Part shown: positions 5,519-7,847 of the stretch, piece after piece
Layout: each line of letters starts with the position of its first letter
Numbering within the stretch: the first letter of the stretch is position 1
From: Clostridia bacterium
GTDB taxonomy: Bacteria > Bacillota > Clostridia > Oscillospirales > RGIG7773
Length of the DNA: 7,847 bases
Assembly (NCBI GenBank): GCA_017554835.1
Contig: JAFZHO010000047.1
Location: 1-7,847 of the forward strand
Reading direction: 5' to 3'
The notes under the pieces: generated by a model
What the model saw: the letters and a program-made list of their open reading frames with translations, nothing else
Databases searched by the model: none
What the model was told of the DNA's origin: nothing
Position numbers and translations under genes: made by a program

Positions 5519-7847
5519 TTCCATACCGATTTTATCTAGATCTCTGAATTTCTCAAAGTATCTTTTAATATATCTTGAAGTGATATAAGCAGTATTAACA
5601 GTATTTCTATTATTTACGATATCTCTGGTCCAATCGCAGAAATGGTGAGGATAGTCAAATATAATAGTTCCGTTTGAATATTTTGCTTCAAGTTCTACCT
5701 GGTCAACAATATCAGGGAAACGTTTTGTTCTATAAGTTCTTTCAAATACTTCTGCATCGTTCCAAAACTCTGCCCCTGCTCTTCTTGCGCCTCTTGCGAT
5801 TGCTTCGGCGTGCTCTTCAAAGTCCTGATGCAACCAAGCGGGAACAAAGTAGGTATGCGCTCTTCCGAGGCAGTCCTGAGCTGCAAGAATATCAACAAGT
5901 GGTCTCTCGCCCTCTTTTTCCGGTTTCATAAGCTGATATACTCTTTCCTCCGCCTGAGCAGGTGATCCCGTTCTGAATATAGCGGGGCAGAACATAGTTT
6001 TTCTATTTGGGTCAAGTTTTCTAACGGCTTTTGTCATAGTTCCGTATAGAAGTCGATAAACGTCAAGAGCGTATTTACCGTTCAGCCATTCATCGCAGGT
6101 TTCTTCACTATGATAATATCCTTCAAAGGATTTATATCCGTTATATTTTTCATAAATATCTTTGATATATTCTTCAATATCGGGAAGATGAGGTTTCAAC
6201 GCTTCTGCGCCGCCTGCTTCCATAGTATTATAATATCTTCCGAAAACGCTACCCGTTCCGATATATACCTTCATACCAAGTTTTTCTGCGTGCTTCATAA
6301 CAACGGAATATGGATCAAAGGTTCCGTGGCCGTAGCCGATTTGGTAGCCCTTTTTAGCAAGGCGAGGAGAATACATAGACATCATTTTTCCAACAGGGCC
6401 AACGCCGTGCTGCATTATAACGTAGTCCATGCCTATATCCATCATACCTTTAAGCTGAATATACCACATAAAGTCATCGTTTTTGATAACGGGGTGCTCG
6501 CAGTTGCCTTGAAGCAAATGCACCTGATAGAATCCACCACGATATAGCGGAAGCTGAGGTTGCTTCTGATAAGCGGCAACCTGCAAAATTGCCATTCTCT
6601 TTTCCCCTGTTATAAGGAATTTGATATATCTTGCGGCACGATTATCAAAATAAAGTCTCTTAACGTGGAATGATCCTGTCTGATGGCACTGATATTTTCC
6701 TTCGATAAGTTCAAAATTCTTGCCATCAACAGAAACGTAGGTTTCAACCTTATCAGGCATAACGAAACCGTTTTTGTTTCTGAAATAAAGCATAACAGAG
6801 TTGATTTCTTCTTTTACTTCGCCCATATCGCAAAGAATTTCGCTCTCCGGTAATTCAAGGTCTTCTTCGTTGCAGGAGAAGTAGTTATCAGTCAAGCGGT
6901 CTGTTTCTTCGCCGTTTACAATAACAGGTTTGAAATCAAGAACGTTTGTGTGAGCAAGAAGCTCTTTTCTATAGAAATGGTCGTATTTTGGTTCTGCTAT
7001 TTCATTATCGGTTCCAAAAATTTCAAACTGAGAAAGAGCTGCATTTCCCGTTACGAAAATTCTTATAAATCTTGCTTTAACGGTATGGTTTCTCATAGCT
7101 GCATAAATAGAGGTAAAACTATCTTCCTCGCCGAAATCATACCAGCGATAACCTTGCGCAAATGCGAAATATTCTTTTCCGTCAAGGGAATATTCAACGG
7201 AGATATATTTCACGGTATTTACAAAATCCTTTGTTGAAAGAGCGTTAACGCTAACTTCAAAAACGTTGCACTCTTTTCCAAGGTCGGTAGTAATAACGCT
7301 AACCTCTGAGCAGGAGATAGGATGAGATTCAGTTGCAGTTCTCGCCTCGCATTTTTCTGCCTCGTCGAATTTTGCAATAACTCCGTCGGTCAAATCCTTT
7401 TCGGTGGTAATTCCCTCGGGTTTTCCGCCTTTCCACTCATATTTAAGTCCTTTTGAAAGAAGTTTGATTTCGTTTTCGTTCTTTTTGCCGAAAACGGAGA
7501 AATCAGAAAATCTCATTTCTTTATCAGTATCGGCAAATATAATGCAACGAACGCCTTTTGCGTTAATTGGCGCTTCGTAATTAAATTCGTATGTAATAAT
7601 ATTTTCGTCTTCGATAATATTTTCAACGGGCTTTTTATAAAGAGTAAAGTTATATCCGTCATCAGTGAAAAATAGCTCAATTCTCTTAGGAAGCATATCA
7701 ACCTTAAGGAATTTGATGCTTACTTTCTCTACCTGAGCGCAAAGGCCCCAGTCATTCTGAAAATACATATGAGACTCGACGTATTCATCAAAATCATAAA
7801 CAACAGTGGTATTATAACGGGTTTTGAGAGTATAATCGTGGTTTATA
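5516..7847 (-). CDS. Copy C: discoidin-like and DUF4434-like barrel protein, N-terminus cut by the window edge
   Basis: First of the three paralogs in transcription order as far as the window shows. The frame is open to the right edge, and the residues before the Met at 7768 (INHDYTLKT ... YDFDEYVESH) align with residues 41-66 of copy A. That Met is therefore internal, and about 40 N-terminal residues are missing. The visible part carries three discoidin-like modules (FFTDDGYNFTLY, EYSLDGKEYFAF, TYVSVDGKNFELI) and the barrel with GYYHSEE (coded at about 6101-6118), AAQDCLGR, EFWNDAEVFE and IIFDYPHHF. The barrel is the most divergent of the three. QHGVGPVGK replaces QHGGF-GN. GTGSVFGRYY is followed by a loop about six residues shorter than in A and B. 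KRDIDN is replaced by KRFPDI. The catalytic-looking acids are kept, so the enzyme is probably intact with a different pocket rim. The promoter must lie outside the window. Confidence 0.78.
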   Translation of the reverse strand, partial: INHDYTLKTRYNTTVVYDFDEYVESHMYFQNDWGLCAQVEKVSIKFLKVDMLPKRIELFFTDDGYNFTLYKKPVENIIEDENIITYEFNYEAPINAKGVRCIIFADTDKEMRFSDFSVFGKKNENEIKLLSKGLKYEWKGGKPEGITTEKDLTDGVIAKFDEAEKCEARTATESHPISCSEVSVITTDLGKECNVFEVSVNALSTKDFVNTVKYISVEYSLDGKEYFAFAQGYRWYDFGEEDSFTSIYAAMRNHTVKARFIRIFVTGNAALSQFEIFGTDNEIAEPKYDHFYRKELLAHTNVLDFKPVIVNGEETDRLTDNYFSCNEEDLELPESEILCDMGEVKEEINSVMLYFRNKNGFVMPDKVETYVSVDGKNFELIEGKYQCHQTGSFHVKRLYFDNRAARYIKFLITGEKRMAILQVAAYQKQPQLPLYRGGFYQVHLLQGNCEHPVIKNDDFMWYIQLKGMMDIGMDYVIMQHGVGPVGKMMSMYSPRLAKKGYQIGYGHGTFDPYSVVMKHAEKLGMKVYIGTGSVFGRYYNTMEAGGAEALKPHLPDIEEYIKDIYEKYNGYKSFEGYYHSEETCDEWLNGKYALDVYRLLYGTMTKAVRKLDPNRKTMFCPAIFRTGSPAQAEERVYQLMKPEKEGERPLVDILAAQDCLGRAHTYFVPAWLHQDFEEHAEAIARGARRAGAEFWNDAEVFERTYRTKRFPDIVDQVELEAKYSNGTIIFDYPHHFCDWTRDIVNNRNTVNTAYITSRYIKRYFEKFRDLDKIGME

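Larger units (their letters stand above)
549..7847 (-). repeat. Head-to-tail array of three diverged ~2.48-kb gene units
   Basis: The stop codons of C and B are 2485 bases apart and those of B and A 2482 bases; the starts of B and A are 2485 bases apart. The junctions are both 13 bases and nearly identical. The copies are clearly diverged but keep long runs of identical nucleotides, for example a stretch of about 35 bases in A (from about 1267) and B (from about 3749). This is old tandem gene duplication, not a recent exact repeat or an assembly artefact. It may continue past the right edge. Confidence 0.9.

Noticed and set aside
5516..7768. Copy C taken as a complete 750-residue protein starting at the Met at 7768.
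   Set aside because: That Met corresponds to M67 of copy A, the frame continues with homologous residues to the window edge, and no ribosome binding site stands before it.
549..7847. Assembly artefact or recent exact duplication as the source of the tandem copies.
   Set aside because: The three copies differ throughout, including indels and in-frame divergence with conserved motifs, so they are real, long-separated paralogs.

Overview
The window looks like chromosome from an AT-rich Gram-positive bacterium of the Clostridia type, probably an uncultured gut or rumen lineage. This rests on the low GC, the strong AGGAGG-type ribosome binding sites, a ZapA-type division protein with a Firmicutes look, and short intergenic gaps. 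The placement is inferred from style, not from a marker gene.

Left edge (1-550, + strand). An open frame that enters from the left and stops at 130 reads like the C-terminus of DNA polymerase III delta' (HolB). After 19 bases comes a complete zapA-like gene (150-509) encoding a small FtsZ-ring-associated protein. It ends at a perfect 12-bp hairpin (514-542) with T-runs in both directions, which separates it from the convergent operon on the other strand.

Rest of the window (549-7847, - strand). Three large paralogous genes lie head to tail, transcribed right to left in the order C (5516 to beyond the right edge), B (3031-5502), A (549-3017). Unit length is about 2.48 kb. Both junctions are 13 bases and almost identical, with the Shine-Dalgarno of the next gene touching or overlapping the previous stop codon. 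Each protein is about 820 residues, has no signal peptide or membrane segment, and appears to be built from three successive discoidin-like (F5/8 type C, CBM32-like) beta-sandwich modules followed by a TIM-barrel-like domain resembling DUF4434. Acidic barrel motifs (YHSEE, AQDCLGR, WNDAE) are identical in all three copies, while the loops between them differ.

The simplest reading is an operon of at least three diverged, probably cytoplasmic, carbohydrate-active or carbohydrate-binding enzymes of unknown substrate, made by tandem duplication and perhaps later gene conversion. No transporter, regulator or other partner gene lies inside the window, so substrate and pathway cannot be read from context. 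I see no mobile element, CRISPR array or tRNA.
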